From NCBI RefSeq assembly GCF_046630445.1, contig NC_092340.1:23448001-23512000 (forward strand): a DNA stretch of 64,000 bases. The letters are read 5' to 3'. Positions 1 through 12,273 of this stretch are shown piece by piece. The stretch comes from Rutidosis leptorrhynchoides (taxonomy: Eukaryota; Streptophyta; Magnoliopsida; Asterales; Asteraceae). The notes under the pieces were generated by a model, which ran no database searches, was not told where the DNA came from, and saw nothing but the letters and a program-made list of their open reading frames with translations. Position numbers and translations under genes: made by a program. The first letter of the stretch is position 1. Each line of letters opens with the position of its first letter.

Positions 1-980
1 CATCTATATGATACACAGAGATGATTTTGAATGCAACGTCTTTCAAAAATATGCCATGAATGACTCTATGTAATGTCTTTTTCAATTATTAAATACACAG
101 TGGAAGCATTATGTAATACCTAAGAATAAACATGCTAAAAAGTGTCAACCAAAAGGTTGGTGAGTTCATAGGTTTATCATAAATAATGATTTCAGTAAGA
201 GTAATAGACCACAAGATTCCAGTTTAAAGTTGATCGATATAGAAATATCAATCTAAAAGTGTTGCTACAGTTTGTAGTATCGCGACTAAACAAAAGTTAC
301 CTCGTGACACCTTGTACAGTCAGTGTCATTGAATCATTATTATGTAACCATAGACCAACGGTCAAATAGTTAGAGATGTTACTCTCAATAGGCCTACTCA
401 CAATAATTAAGTTTGCGTTATACCATGCAATTAACGATATTACAGTGAGGATTTGCATGACAAAGCAAGAAAACATAATATCATTTGAGTACTTGTGTCT
501 AAACGTAAAACAGTTATAAAGCAAGCATGTATTCTCAGCCCAAAAATATATATTGCAACAGCAATTAAAAAGGGATCAAATGAACTCACGATACGATATT
601 TTGTAGTAAAAATATGCATACGACGGCACTGAACAAGTGCAGGGTTGGCCTCGGATTCACGAACCTATATCAAGTATATATATTAACACAAAATAGTTGT
701 AATCGAACAAATTTAAATATTATTATTAGTGATATAATTGTTATATTTAATAAGTTATATGTTTCATTAATAATTTAATTAAATATATCTATTTTATATA
801 CTTTAGATAATTAATTAGTAAAAATATTAATATAGTTATGTTACATGTATTAAATGTAGTTATTTATTAATAAAAATATTTGTTTGTTATTATAATAATA
901 ATATAGTAATGATAGTAATAATAATATTAATAACTTTATTTAAATTGTAACTTAATTATTTCTATAATAATATTTGTATC

Positions 981-996
981 TATAATAATAATAATA

Positions 997-1055
<59 letters not shown>

Positions 1056-1265
1056 TATTAATGATAATGATAGTGAAAATAATGATAATTAATAATAATA
1101 ATGATAAAAATTAATAATAATAATGTTAATAAAATATTAATTTTACTAAAAATGATAATTTTAACAATCATTATAATAATAATACTTATATTCCTAATAA
1201 TGATAATATTAATAATAATACTTATATTAATAATAATAATGATAATAATATAATTTTTATTAATG

Positions 1266-1297
<32 letters not shown>

Positions 1298-1336
1298 CTT
1301 GATATTAATATTAGTAAAAATAATAATAATTAGCAT

Positions 1337-1393
<57 letters not shown>

Positions 1394-1398
1394 GCATC

Positions 1399-1497
<99 letters not shown>
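981..1497. repeat. AAT/ATT microsatellite tracts in LTR
   Basis: Two nearly pure (AAT)n runs (about 981-1051 and 1346-1497) are joined by degenerate ATT-rich sequence. Long Asn or Leu reading frames here are microsatellite artefacts. The right run directly abuts the tRNA-like block. Confidence 0.95.
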
Positions 1498-1535
1498 CTA
1501 CCTTAAAAGAACAATTCTTCAACAACAAAAAATTG

Positions 1536-1605
1536 TCATAGCCCGGGCTCGAACCTGCGATCTCTCGCTTACCATCAACACCCTTAACCATCCGAGCTAT
1601 CATGC
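1536..1605 (-). other. tRNA-like block (Pol III A and B boxes) in LTR
   Basis: On the minus strand an A-box-like stretch (ATAGCTCGGATGG, 1600-1588) is followed after about 32 bases by a canonical B box GGTTCGAGCC (1555-1546). The block resembles the D-arm to T-arm part of a tRNA but has no full acceptor stem that I can fold. The same layout occurs at 40077-40142 and 56262-56335. It could be a fossil tRNA-derived SINE or a conserved LTR module. Confidence 0.5.
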
Positions 1606-2677
1606 TTTTCTGTTTTAATTAATACCTAAAATCTATTTAACCATTATTTCTGTTTCATTCTTCTTCTTCCAAACAAAACCCATTTAATCTCTTCATCATC
1701 ACCATCTAATAACACCGGTGATCATCATCATTAATATTGTTTCATTTTCGATTATTATCACCATAAAATCATAATCAAATCATAAGCATCACCTTAAAAA
1801 AAAAAATTCATCATCGTTAAAAAAAAATTCATCATCATCACAGTTCATCATTAACATATCATAATCAAAACATCATCATCTTAATTATCTTAATCTTTCT
1901 CTCCTTCATTACAATCATCATTGTTCGTACAGGAAACAACAGCAATTATCATCATCTTCATTGTTAACAGAATAGAAACAGAATAGGGACGCAACTGTAG
2001 CAAGAAGAAATCGTAGCAGTGGTGGTGACAGTTAACCGGAACAGTAGGAATAGCTTCATCATCGTCATCAATGGTGGTGATGGATGGAAGTGGGCAATGA
2101 TAAGGTGACCGGTGGGTGTTGGGTGGTTGAAGGTGGCTCGAGCGTGGTTGTCGAATAGGGTGGTTGTTTTCATTGATTGAAACAGAAAAACAATTTGGTC
2201 ATGTGGTTTAAGGTGTTAGTTTAAATGAGTTGAGGTGGGTGGAGGATGTGGTGATCGTAACCAGTGGTGGCTCAGGTTGGACGAAGGTGGTGAGAAGTTG
2301 AGATGAAGAAGAAATGGTGGCATAGTGGTAGCCTGCTGTGGTACGAAGGTGAGCCAAAGGTGGTTTGAAGGTGTCGACGATGGTGGTTTTAATCGGAACA
2401 TAAACAGCTTGTAGGTTAACGGTTTACAACGATTAGTGTTGGTGATGTTTGATTATGATGGTGTTGGATTGAGTTCATGATTGAAACAGAATTTAGTAAG
2501 CAGTAGTAGTAACAAGATCAAGTGAGTGTTTAAAAGAAAGAAATAAACGAGAATTTAACTACATGTGTAATAAGGGTGATAACAAAGTAACAAGAGGGTA
2601 GTACAAAGATTTAGTTGGAGATGTGCTGTGTTCCATAAAACCATAAGAAGTGAGTGGGTGTTGTGATCAAAGAACCC

Positions 2678-2785
<108 letters not shown>

Positions 2786-2978
2786 TATTCTACAAGTTGG
2801 CAAATAAAGAGAAGATATAAACGTGTTAAAGAAATAGTATAGCCGCCACCCTCTTTTTGTACAGACAGTTTCACGGAGTAATATATCATGCTCCGTTGAT
2901 TAATCAGTGGCGGATAACAGTCTTCAGAAAAATCCCAAATTTTTATATTAATTATATGTATTTTTAATATACTTTATA

Positions 2979-3045
<67 letters not shown>

Positions 3046-3346
3046 TTATACCTATATATTAATAATAATATCATATTTTATTTTTATTTTATATAGTTAA
3101 TTAAAGCAAATAATATTTTAAATTATACTTCAAATATATACATATATATACATATAAAATATATATGTATCTATTTACAAATAGTTGTTCGTGAATCGTC
3201 GGAGATAGTCGAAGGATAATTGCATATATGAAAATAGTTGAAAAATTTTGAGACTCAACCTAACAGAATTTGATTATCGTGTCAAAAATATTAAATCGTA
3301 TCAAGAGTTTGATTTAAAATTAGTCGAAATTTTCCAGGTCATTACA

Positions 3347-3795
3347 AGAGCCCATAAAAAAAAGTTTGACAAATTGCCTTCGCAAGGAGCAAGATGCCTC
3401 TTGCTCCCTTGCGCCTTGCGTCCTTGCGACCTTGGTTTCACTTGAGAGCAAAGAGCAAGGAGCAAGGTGCCTCTTGCTCCCTTGCTCCCTGGTGGAAGAA
3501 AGGATGCAAGGTGCCTCTTACTCCCTTGCTCCCAGGTGGAAGCAAGGATGCAAGGTGCATCTTGCTCCCTTGCTTCCACCTGGGAGCAAGGAGCAAGACA
3601 CCTTGCTCCTAGGTGGAAACAAGGGAGAAAGAGGCACCTTGCGTCCTTGCTTCCACCTGAGAGCAAGGGAGCAAGAGGCACCTTGCTCCTTGCTCTCAAG
3701 TGAAATCAAGGTCACAAGGACGCAAGGCGAAAGGGAGCAAGAGGCATCTTGCTCCTTGCGAGGGCAAATTGTCAAACTCTTTTCATGGGCTCTCA
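3347..3795. repeat. 449-bp imperfect hairpin with nested sub-repeats
   Basis: The first bases agagcccat and the last bases atgggctct are inverted copies. The arms continue inward with near identity ('gtttgacaaattgcc', 'gcaaggagcaagatgcctct', 'ggtttcacttgagagcaa') almost to the centre near 3575. Each arm is itself built of repeated blocks of 'gcaaggtgcctcttgctccc' and 'caggtggaagcaagga', so it is far more GC-rich than its surroundings. All six reading frames stay open over much of it, which comes from the repeats. No target duplication is visible. It lies directly between the LTR end and the Harbinger-like left terminus. Confidence 0.85.
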
Positions 3796-3929
3796 CGCAA
3801 AAAAGTTCAAAAAAATTGGCTTTTTGGTGTGACCACTCTTAACCATGACAGTCCGTCATGGGATCACTGACTGCCACATCAACGCCACATCAACACCTTC
3901 TTCCCATCACTAACCAACCACTAACTGCT

Positions 3930-4098
3930 AAAATTCCTAAAAATAAAAAAAACCATTACAAATTCGTAAAAAGAAAAAAAAATTACAAATTCCTAAAAAA
4001 AAAAATCATTACAAATTCCTAAAAATAAACCATTACAAATTCTTAAAAATAAAAAAAAAATGTTACAAATTCCTAAAAAAATAAAAAAACGCATTACA
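3930..4098. repeat. A-rich minisatellite
   Basis: About six degenerate copies of a 25-30 bp unit of the form 'attacaaattcctaaaaa' plus an A run, just downstream of the stop codon of the SANT-like gene piece. Confidence 0.8.
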
Positions 4099-4109
4099 AA
4101 CATTAAACA

Positions 4110-4668
4110 CTAATTTTGATGAGGAAACTTGCTCGAATAGTTCTTCGTTTTGTCACCCCTAGCTCGCATCAACAAGTCGTATTGGTCGGGTGGAATGTCG
4201 GAAGACACCGGTGTAGTTAGAAGCTTCAAACTCTCCAACATCACATGAGTGTCTACTTGATCCTCCAACTTTCTTGTTCGTTTTTCAGCTTCCTCCCTGA
4301 TCGCCCTCATGGTTTCACGTATAGCATTTGCAGTTTCATAAACCGCGGCTCTAGCATCCTCCGAAGAACAACGAGATGCCGCATTCGATGAAAAAGAACT
4401 CTTTTGACTCTTTGCACGACCCGGTGGACGGCGGATTGATGGACCTCGAAATAAATTCTCTAAATTGATTGTCGGGCTATTAGTCGAAGTCGGTGTCTGA
4501 TCGGCATCTCCTAAAATGACAGGGACAGGCTCAGTTACACGACGTTTACCGGTCACCACAGTTTCATACACTTGAAATTGGGGGCAATCTCTAACAACCC
4601 TCCACACTTCTTCGTACGCGAAGGCTTTCTTTTGTTGCTCACGAAACGCCTTCTTAACTGACACCATA
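4110..4668 (-). pseudogene. Myb/SANT-like Harbinger-type protein, C-terminal piece
   Basis: This is the 3' part of a gene whose 5' part is at 19537-20310. The reading frame continues across the two pieces once the retroelement and one copy of ccata are removed (NDNDIM to VSVKKAF). The piece holds the conserved FAYEEVWRVVRDCPQF segment that follows the SANT domain in plant PIF/Harbinger accessory proteins (often annotated as GST-T3-like or NAM-associated). After it come a Ser-rich basic stretch and a C-terminal Glu/Lys helix likely to form a coiled coil. Family members are thought to bind DNA and assist the transposase; no transposase is present here. Confidence 0.7.
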
Positions 4669-6324
4669 TGTGACGCCCCGTACAAAACCATCATGTACGA
4701 ATCGTCAACTACAGGTCCATTACACGGTACAATACTACATGCTGTTTTAAAACAAGTTTTGCATTCAAAAAGGATAACGTTTTACAAAAGATAACGTGAC
4801 ATAAAGGTTGTTACAAGCCATTATTCAAATAACATAAGTTGTGAATGCAAGATAAAAGTTCTATGATTGAGACATCTCTAAGTAATGCAGCGGAAGTCTA
4901 ACATAGCGAGTCTGTAACAGCAAGTCTAAAACATAGAGACAGAAAGTCTTACAGCGGAAGCAACAACGTCTAAGCACATGAGAAATACACGCTTAAAAGT
5001 CAACAGGAATGTTGGTGAGCTATAGTTTATTTGTATTCAGTAATGTAATGTATACCACGAGATTTCGTATTGAAAACAGTATGAAAAGTATATGCTTATC
5101 CGTGGGCACACGGTAACTAACTTAACGTAATAGTAATACCCCCTAAAAGTACACTTGGCGAGTGCGTATGTCCTCGAAGTATCAAACACCCGTTAAATGC
5201 TAGCGCGACTAGCCCGAGTGGGGATGTCAAACCCTATGGATCCATATCTAATATTCGCGTTCACCGGTTCAAAAACCAATAATTAAATGTTACCGTGCTA
5301 AGGGGAATCTTTGTGCCGTTATATCACCCACACATATGTAAAGTTTAAGTACTCGTGTCTAGTATGTAAAAACATAAAAAGCGCATGTATTCTCAGTCCC
5401 AAAAATAGTAAAGTAAAAAGGGAAGCTATAACTCACAGTGAATAAGCAGTAAAAGTCGATAAGAAAAGTATACAGGTAGTAAGTCGGTCCGAAAGGTTGT
5501 AAACCTAAGTCAGAGGTCACTAAGTCAGTATATTGTCCCAAAAAGGTTTAAAAGTACGTAATTAAAGTCCTAGACATCATCATCGTCATCATCATTCGTA
5601 AAAGATAAAGTAAGTTTTCAACAAGAATAGAGATCGAAATAAAAGGCTAACTTCAGACAGCTGCTACGACCTCTATACAAAACGAAAAGAAGCGTGGTCA
5701 GTGGCCAAGGCTCCGTATGTGAGTCCTCTAACCGCTATCCAATTTTCAGAACCTAACTCGTCTTCTTTTGACCGTGTAGACGGTGTAAGTGCGAGTAGGT
5801 CGGAATTTCAGCACGTCGTTACAAAGGCGTAGTGACTTTCGAAAGGCTATAAATCCTAAACCGTATATCGGATTTAGGCGAGGCCTAAACGAAAAGTCAT
5901 CTACTCGAAACGAATATCTGAAAATAAATTTTCCAGAAGTCCAGGAGTCGGATCAGACCCCGAAAAACAGCAAACAAGTGCTCCGGTGGGTTTCTTGGTG
6001 CTTGAAGCTCATCACGGTTCTCATCCTTGATGCGTGTAAGCTTCAAGTGTACAACTCTTTGATGTTTTAGCATCACTTTGACCAAGTTTCAACCATCAAT
6101 ACACAACTAAGAGTAAAAGCTATCATTCTACAAGTTTTGAACATCAAGATTGCCTCTTTATTGCATAAATCCAATAAAGCTTCAACCTTTGTCCTTTTTA
6201 CACAAGTTTATGCATCTCCATCATATGTGATGATGAAGACTTGATCTTTATCATCACAACAAACACAAAAAGGTTCAAAGTAAGTGAGATCTACAATAAT
6301 AACTTAGATCTCAAGTATTAAGAA

Positions 6325-6690
6325 AACCCTAAGCTAGAAAGCTTGGATCTTTACAAGATTAATGAGACCATAAGCTAGAAAGCTAAGATCTAATGAAAGT
6401 AAGGAGACCATAAGCTAAAAATCTAAGAACTTTAACAAAATAATGAAACCCTAAGCTAGAAAGCTTGGATCTTTAGTGTTCTTGAAGATCCTTAAAGCAA
6501 AAGACTAGATCTTCAAGTTACATGAAGATCATAAACACAAGTTTTGATCTTTATAACAAAATAAAGAAATCATAAGCTAGATCTAACAAGTAAATGAAGA
6601 TTCAAAGCTAGAAAGCTTGAATCTTTCATGTTCTTGAGGGGATTCAAATCCAAGTTTGAATCTACAAGATATAACAAGATCAAAAAGCTA
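6325..6690. repeat. Degenerate tandem repeat inside LTR
   Basis: Six or more copies of 'aagctagaaagcttggatct'-like units about 45-60 bp apart; the same array is in the other LTR at about 18345-18720. Confidence 0.75.
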
Positions 6691-6855
6691 AAAAGTTAGA
6701 CCCTTTAATGATGATGATGATTTCGACTTTGAGAAGAGAAGAAGAAGAAAATTTAAAACTTACACTTTTTAGAGTGAGAAAGACGAGAGAGAATTAGAGA
6801 GTAAATGTGTGTAATTTGTGAATGAAATCAAGTGTGAAATGTGAGGAATTAGCAT

Positions 6856-6865
6856 GGTATTTATA
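6856..6865 (-). promoter_or_regulatory. TATA box in chromovirus 3' LTR
   Basis: TATAAATACC on the minus strand, kept in the 5' LTR at 18887-18878. Only the 5' LTR copy would drive the element. Confidence 0.5.
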
Positions 6866-7510
6866 GGAGGGGATGTGATGGTATGGTGGTGTTTGCCGTG
6901 GGGTTTAGGGGGGGACAAGAAGGACAAACTTTTGCTTTTTGGTTAATGGTTGTCTAAAGTTGGTGCTTATGTTGGGATCCCATGCAACAATTGTGATTAT
7001 GGTTAACAAAAATGTTAGTATGTTCCCTCTAATAAATGGCAACTTGTCTTACATTTATATGGGTCATAAACTTATTAAAATTGGGCTAATTAAATAGTCC
7101 ATTAGCTAGAGTAGGGTGAGCTTGAGTCCAACAAGGTAGAAAGTCCAACAAGACTAACTAGTGAGCATAAGTAAATTACTAAGCGTAATTAAGCAACCAA
7201 AAGCCCAAGTAATTGTTATTAGAAAATAACAATTAGTATTTCGTAGTCGTAATATTCCAATTACGACCAAAGTTAAACGTGTACCAAAATATATAGCTCG
7301 TTCTCAACATCAAGTGACATTAACGGTCGTAAAAGCATTCGGAGATCAAGTTAAGTAACTAAGTACTTAATGGCACGTTGTATGGTATAAACGAAGGTAA
7401 TTAATCATGAAATAAGATCCCAGAATATAATATAGCTCAGTACGAACAAATACGCAATTTCGCAGAAAGTAACAAGCACAAAAGCAAGTTAAAAAAGTCG
7501 GGTCATTACA

Positions 7511-7526
7511 TTACCCACCTGTTAAT
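7511..7526 (-). other. Polypurine tract of chromovirus
   Basis: On the minus strand AACAGGTGGGTAA lies directly before the 3' LTR, the usual place and composition for plus-strand priming. Confidence 0.65.
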
Positions 7527-7594
7527 GAAAATTTCGTCCAGAAATTTTAAGCTGAGGTAGACGGTAGAGTTTTGAAGAGGTGAGGATACTTCTG

Positions 7595-9139
7595 CATCAT
7601 CTGATCCTCTCACTCCCAAGTAAACTCTGGTCCTCATTTAGCATTCCAACGAACTCGAACAATTGGAATCTTGTTGCGTTTCAAGGTTTTGACCTCACGG
7701 TCCATAATCTCAACAGGTTCTTCCACGAAGTGGAGTTTGTCATCAATCGTAAGCTCCTCAAGTGGTATGACAAGTTCTTGTTTAGCAAGACATTTTTTCA
7801 GATTTGACACGTGGAAAGTGGGATGAACAGCACTCAACTGAGTCGGAAGATCCAAACGGTAAGCAACGGGTCCAATACGCTCCAAGACTTCAAAAGGACC
7901 AATATATCGCGGATTTAGCTTCCCACGCTTCCCGAAACGGATTACACCTTTCCAAGGTGCGACTTTCAACATCACTCGGTCACCTACTTGGTATTCGCGA
8001 TCTTTACGCTTGAGATCGGCATAGCTCTTTTGACGATCACGGGACATCTTGAGCCTCACTTGAATTTGGATAATCTTCTCGGTAGTTTCATGGACGAGTT
8101 CGGGTCCAGTGATTTGCTTTTCACCTACTTCGGCTAAACAGATAGGAGAACGACATCTGCGGCCATACAAGGCTTCGAAAGGTGCAGCCTTAATACTCGC
8201 GTGATAGCTATTGTTGTAAGAGAATTCGGCTAGCGGCAAGTACTTCTCCCAAGCCTTTCCAAAATCAATTACACAAGCACGCAACATGTCCTCCAGGGTA
8301 TGAATCGTGCGTTCGCTCTATCCGTCGGTTTGCGGGTGATACGCAGTACTTATGTCCAAACGTGTTCCCAAAGCTTCTTGTAAGGAACGTCAAAATCTAA
8401 AAGCGAAACGGGTGTCTCGGTCTGAAATAATCGATAAGGGTACACCGTGCCTAGATACAATTTCCTTTATGTATAGTTGCGCGAGTTTCTCCATCGTATC
8501 AGTTTCCTTCATGGCTAGGAAATGTACAGATTTGGTAAGATGGTCAACGATAACCCAGATGGTATCATAATCGCCTACTGTCTTCGGTAGCTTCGTGATG
8601 AAGTCCATTGTTATTCCTTCCCACTTCTATTGCGGGATTTTTGGTTGCTGAAGTAATCCAGATGGCCTTTGATGTTCGGCTTTGATCTTAGAACAAGTTA
8701 AACACTTTTCGACGTAAGTCGCAACATACTTCTTGAGGTTTGGCCACCAATATTGAACCTTGAGGTCGTGGTACATCTTACCAGCTCCTGGATGAATCGA
8801 ATACCTTGACTTATGGGCTTCGTCTAGAATAAGGCTTCGTAAATCTCCATAACTAGGCACCCAAATTCTTCCGGTAAAGTATCGGAGTCCAGTCTCCTTG
8901 ACCTCGAATCGAGAAACGAGAATGTTCAAGTGCTCTTGAGAAATATTCTCCTTCTTGAGAGCTTCCTCTTGAGCTACACAGATTTAGCTATTGAGATTCG
9001 TGTGAATGGTGACGTTCAAGGCTCGAACACTAAGGGGTACCATTCTTTCCTTTCGGCTCAAGGCATCAGCTACAACATTTGCCTTGCCAGGGTGGTAACG
9101 AAGTTTACAATCATAGTCGTTCAACGTCTCGATCCACCG
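7595..9139 (-). pseudogene. Chromovirus integrase plus chromodomain, broken
   Basis: The zinc-binding segment lies at about 8627-8929 (HKSRYSIHPGAGKMYHDL ... CLTCSKIK). The catalytic core follows at 8390-8608 ([26 protein letters not shown]). The core end and C-terminal domain are at 7637-8287, with '[10 protein letters not shown]' and '[13 protein letters not shown]'. The last part reads FVEEPVEI ... VRWNAK stop GPEFTWE stop EDQM, a group chromodomain cut by two TGA codons. All pieces are in one frame; other stops are at 8318, 8390, 8627, about 8985 and 9140. Most fit CGA, CAA, CAG or TGG losing a C or G. Confidence 0.9.
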
Positions 9140-11234
9140 TCACTGTCGTATATTCAATTGCTTCTGATCGAATATGTGTTGGAGGCTCTTGTGATCGGTG
9201 AAGATAGTACTCTTAGTTCCATACAGATAGTGTCTCCACAGTTTGAGTGCAAAGACAACGGCTCCAAGCTCAAGATCGTGAGAAGTGTAGTTTCGCTCGT
9301 GAATCTTCCGTTGTCGGGAGGCGTAAGCAATAATTTTCTTCCGTTGCATCAATACGCACCCAAAACCTTGTCGGGAGGCATCACAATACACAAAGAAATC
9401 ATCACTGCCTTCGAGAAGGGATAGGATAGGAGCGGTGGTTAACTTCTGCTTCAGGGTTTGGAATGCCGACTCTTGCTCAGTTTCAAAAACGAACTTCTTC
9501 CCTTTATGAGTTAACGCAGTCAAAGGACGCGCAATCAGAGAGAAACCTTCGATGAATCTACGATAGTAACCGGCGAGGCCTAAAAATTGGCGGATATGAG
9601 TAGGAGTAGTGGGGGTTTTCCACTTGCTGATGGCTTTGATCTTTGCGGGATCGACTTTGATACCTTGATTGCTCACGATATGACCAAGAAATTGGACTTC
9701 CTTCAACCAAAATTCACACTTTGAGAATTTGGCATAGAGTTGCTCTTGTATCAAGAGTTCAAGTATGAGTCGAAGATGTTGCTCGTGTTCTTCTTCGCTT
9801 TTGGAATAGATGAGGATATCATCTATGAAGACGATAACGAATTTGTCCAGGTATGGCTTGCATACACGATTCATGAGATCCATAAACATGGCAGGTGCAT
9901 TGGTTAAACCGAATGGCATCACTAGAAACTCATAGTGGCCATAACGAGTTCTGAACACAGTCTTCAGCACATCGCTCTCCTTCACCCTCAACTGGTGATA
10001 ACCTGATCGTAAATCAATCTTGGAGTAAACGTTGGATCCTTGCAGCTGATCGAAAAGATCGTCAATCCTGGGAAGGGGATACCGATTCTTAATCGTCAAC
10101 TTGTTCAGTTCACGATAATCGATACACATGCGGAAAGATCCGTCCTTCTTCTTCACGAACAAAACAGGCGCGCCCCAAGGCGATGAACTCGGTCGGATAA
10201 TTCCACGGTCTAGTAGTTCCTGCAGTTGACTCTGCAACTCTTGCAGTTCAGAAGGTGCAAGTCGATAAGGTGCGCGAGCTACAGGTGCAGCTCCTGGCAT
10301 TAGATCGATCTGAAACTCCACTGATCTCGGCGGCGGTAATCCCGGTAATTCTTCTGGAAAGATGTCGGGAAATTCGTTCACAATTCGTACTTCATCCACG
10401 CTTTTCTCCTCAGTTTCTAGTTTCTTCAAGTGCGCCAAAACAACAAAACGCCCCTTTTTCATAACCTTTTGTGCCTTCATGCAACTAATAAGGTTCAGCT
10501 TCGGGCTGCATCTATCTCTGTAAACAATCAGTGGCTCACCATCTTCGCGAGGTATACGAAGAATCTTCTCACCACAGATAACTTCGGCTCTTACCTTGGA
10601 CAACCAATCCATACCGACTATCACATCAAAGCTTCCCAACTTAGTGGGTATCAAATCAATCTCAAAATCCACACCAGCTAAGTTTATAATACCTCCTCGG
10701 CCAATTTGGTCAACTTTCTCAAGTTTTTCATTGGCTACTTCGACAAGTATACTCTCATCCAAAGGCACTAACGACCAATCTATCTTAGAGCAAAAGTACC
10801 TACAAACATAACTCCTATCGGCACCGGTATCAAATAGGACAGAAGCTAATAGGTTATAGATAGTGAATGTATCTGTGACCAAGTCAGGATCTTCACGGGC
10901 ATCTCTGGCATTCATGTTAAAGACTCTTCCACGTGCTGGCCCGCCATCCTTCTTCTTGTTAGGACATTCATTCTTGAAGTGGCCCTGCTGACAGCACTCA
11001 AAACACTTCCTTGGTCCACTTGGGTTCGTCCTCACAGCTGGGGCGGTGATCTTACAATCTCTGCTGATATGTCCAGTCCTTTTTCACTTCTCACACACTA
11101 CGTTGCAGTATCCAGTGTGATGCTTGTAGCATCTCTTACACTGAGGAAGACTACCTTTGTAGTTAGGCTTAGAGCTAGGGTTCGGGTTAGGATTCCTCCA
11201 GTCGTTGTTTCCCTTAAATTCTCATACCTCTTAG
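9140..11234 (-). pseudogene. Chromovirus zinc knuckles, protease, RT and RNase H
   Basis: A 631-codon open stretch (9143-11035) begins with the zinc knuckle [14 protein letters not shown]. The aspartic protease follows ([12 protein letters not shown]). Next comes RT with '[12 protein letters not shown]', '[12 protein letters not shown]' and the catalytic FIDDIL, a variant of the usual YxDD box. RNase H starts at '[11 protein letters not shown]' and reaches '[11 protein letters not shown]'. Upstream, between 11035 and about 11255, the same frame has another Cys-rich knuckle (CKRCYKHHTGYC) with three stops. Relative to gag the frame differs by one near 11240-11260. It is the least damaged part of the element. 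Confidence 0.93.
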
Positions 11235-11987
11235 TCAGGTTCTGGCAAAACCTTTTCCCTTACTTCCGTCCCACTTACGTTTCCCGTTACTAGCTCTCGG
11301 TTCTGATTTTGCCTTCTCTGGCTCTTGGCGGGTATTTTGATTCATCAGGGTGTGCGCCATACGCATAGCTTCTGGGACATTCGCTGGTTTCGATGAAGTG
11401 ACATTTCCTTGAATGTCCTTGGGGAGTCCCCACAGATACCTCTCCATTCGTTTGTACTCCGGAGTAACCATTATGGGGCACATCAACGCTAACTCCAAGT
11501 ACCTTCGGTTATAGCCATCAAGATCAGTTCCTACCACTTTCAGTTCCCAAAATTCCGCTTCCATTTTCTCAATTTCAGTTCTGGGGCAGTACTCCTCGAT
11601 CATAGCCCTTTTAAACTCCTCCCATGGTGTGGCATAAGCTTCGTCGATTCCCCGAGCCTGGGCGAGCGTATTCCACCAAGTCAAAGCGCCATCCGACAAA
11701 ACGCAGGATGCAAACTTAGTCTTATTCCCTTCGGAGCAGTTACTCACACGGAATACATCTTCCAACTTCTCAAACCATCTCATCAGCTCAACTGGCCCTT
11801 CTGTTCTACTAAAATTGTGGGGCTTGCAGCTCTGGAAATCCTTGAAAGTACACCCATTCTGGAAGTTCGGGTTAGCCGGTGGAGCTTGGGGGTTGGCATT
11901 CGCCATAGCTGCAGCTACTCGAGCGGCTATCATCTCCTCAAGCTATGCTGCGGTGGGGATTTCTCTTAGACCTCTTCCGTTAGCCAT
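11235..11987 (-). pseudogene. Chromovirus gag
   Basis: I place the start at the ATG at 11987 (MANGRGLREIP); the frame then hits a TAG at about 11945 (probably an old CAG) and stays open to 11235. The retrotransposon gag core is clear: 'FEKLEDVFRVSNC', 'FASCVLSDGALTWWN', 'EFKRAMIEEYCP', 'LELALMCPIMV'. It would form the particle shell that packages element RNA. The frame is lost just before the zinc knuckles by a frameshift. Confidence 0.88.
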
Positions 11988-12273
11988 AGATCTTCCAAAA
12001 AAAATTTCGACTTAAGTCAAAATCCACTAACCAACAACGTCACGGCATACGATAAACAACATGGAAGCAACACAGTACACGACAACTAAGCATGGCAACA
12101 AGCAGCAGGTAGCACAAAAGCCAATATGTAATAAAATGTCGTACAATAGATCAACAACAATAATTCCATTCATAAGAAGAAGATTGCATACAACGGCATA
12201 AGGTTCGTATAATACATAAATGAAAAACAGGAAACAACAAACGGAATACATAAGGAAATCTAATACAACGGTC
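11988..12273 (-). other. Spacer between leader ORF and gag
   Basis: About 290 bp without an ORF of note or recognisable motif. Confidence 0.5.

Larger units (their letters stand above)
4669..7510 (-). repeat. 3' LTR of chromovirus
   Basis: A 2842-bp LTR, TG...CA in element orientation, matching 13464-19531 apart from the solo LTR and a deletion of about 220 bp in the other copy. A TATA-like TATAAATACC lies on the minus strand at 6865-6856. The block 'gcatgtattctcagtccc' near 5384-5401 is shared with the other long LTR families in the window. Confidence 0.93.

Noticed and set aside
981..1603. Poly-Asn, poly-Leu and poly-Ile reading frames
   Set aside because: They are frames through AAT microsatellites with no other coding signal.
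1964..2401. Pro/His/Thr-rich minus-strand frames
   Set aside because: They lie inside a long LTR and have no domain or family context.
3366..3842. Several overlapping Cys/Leu-rich frames on both strands
   Set aside because: All lie in the hairpin and arise from its short repeats being stop-free in every frame.
8930..11293. Plus-strand frames opposite the chromovirus pol
   Set aside because: Shadows of the minus-strand pol gene; the residues have no family likeness.
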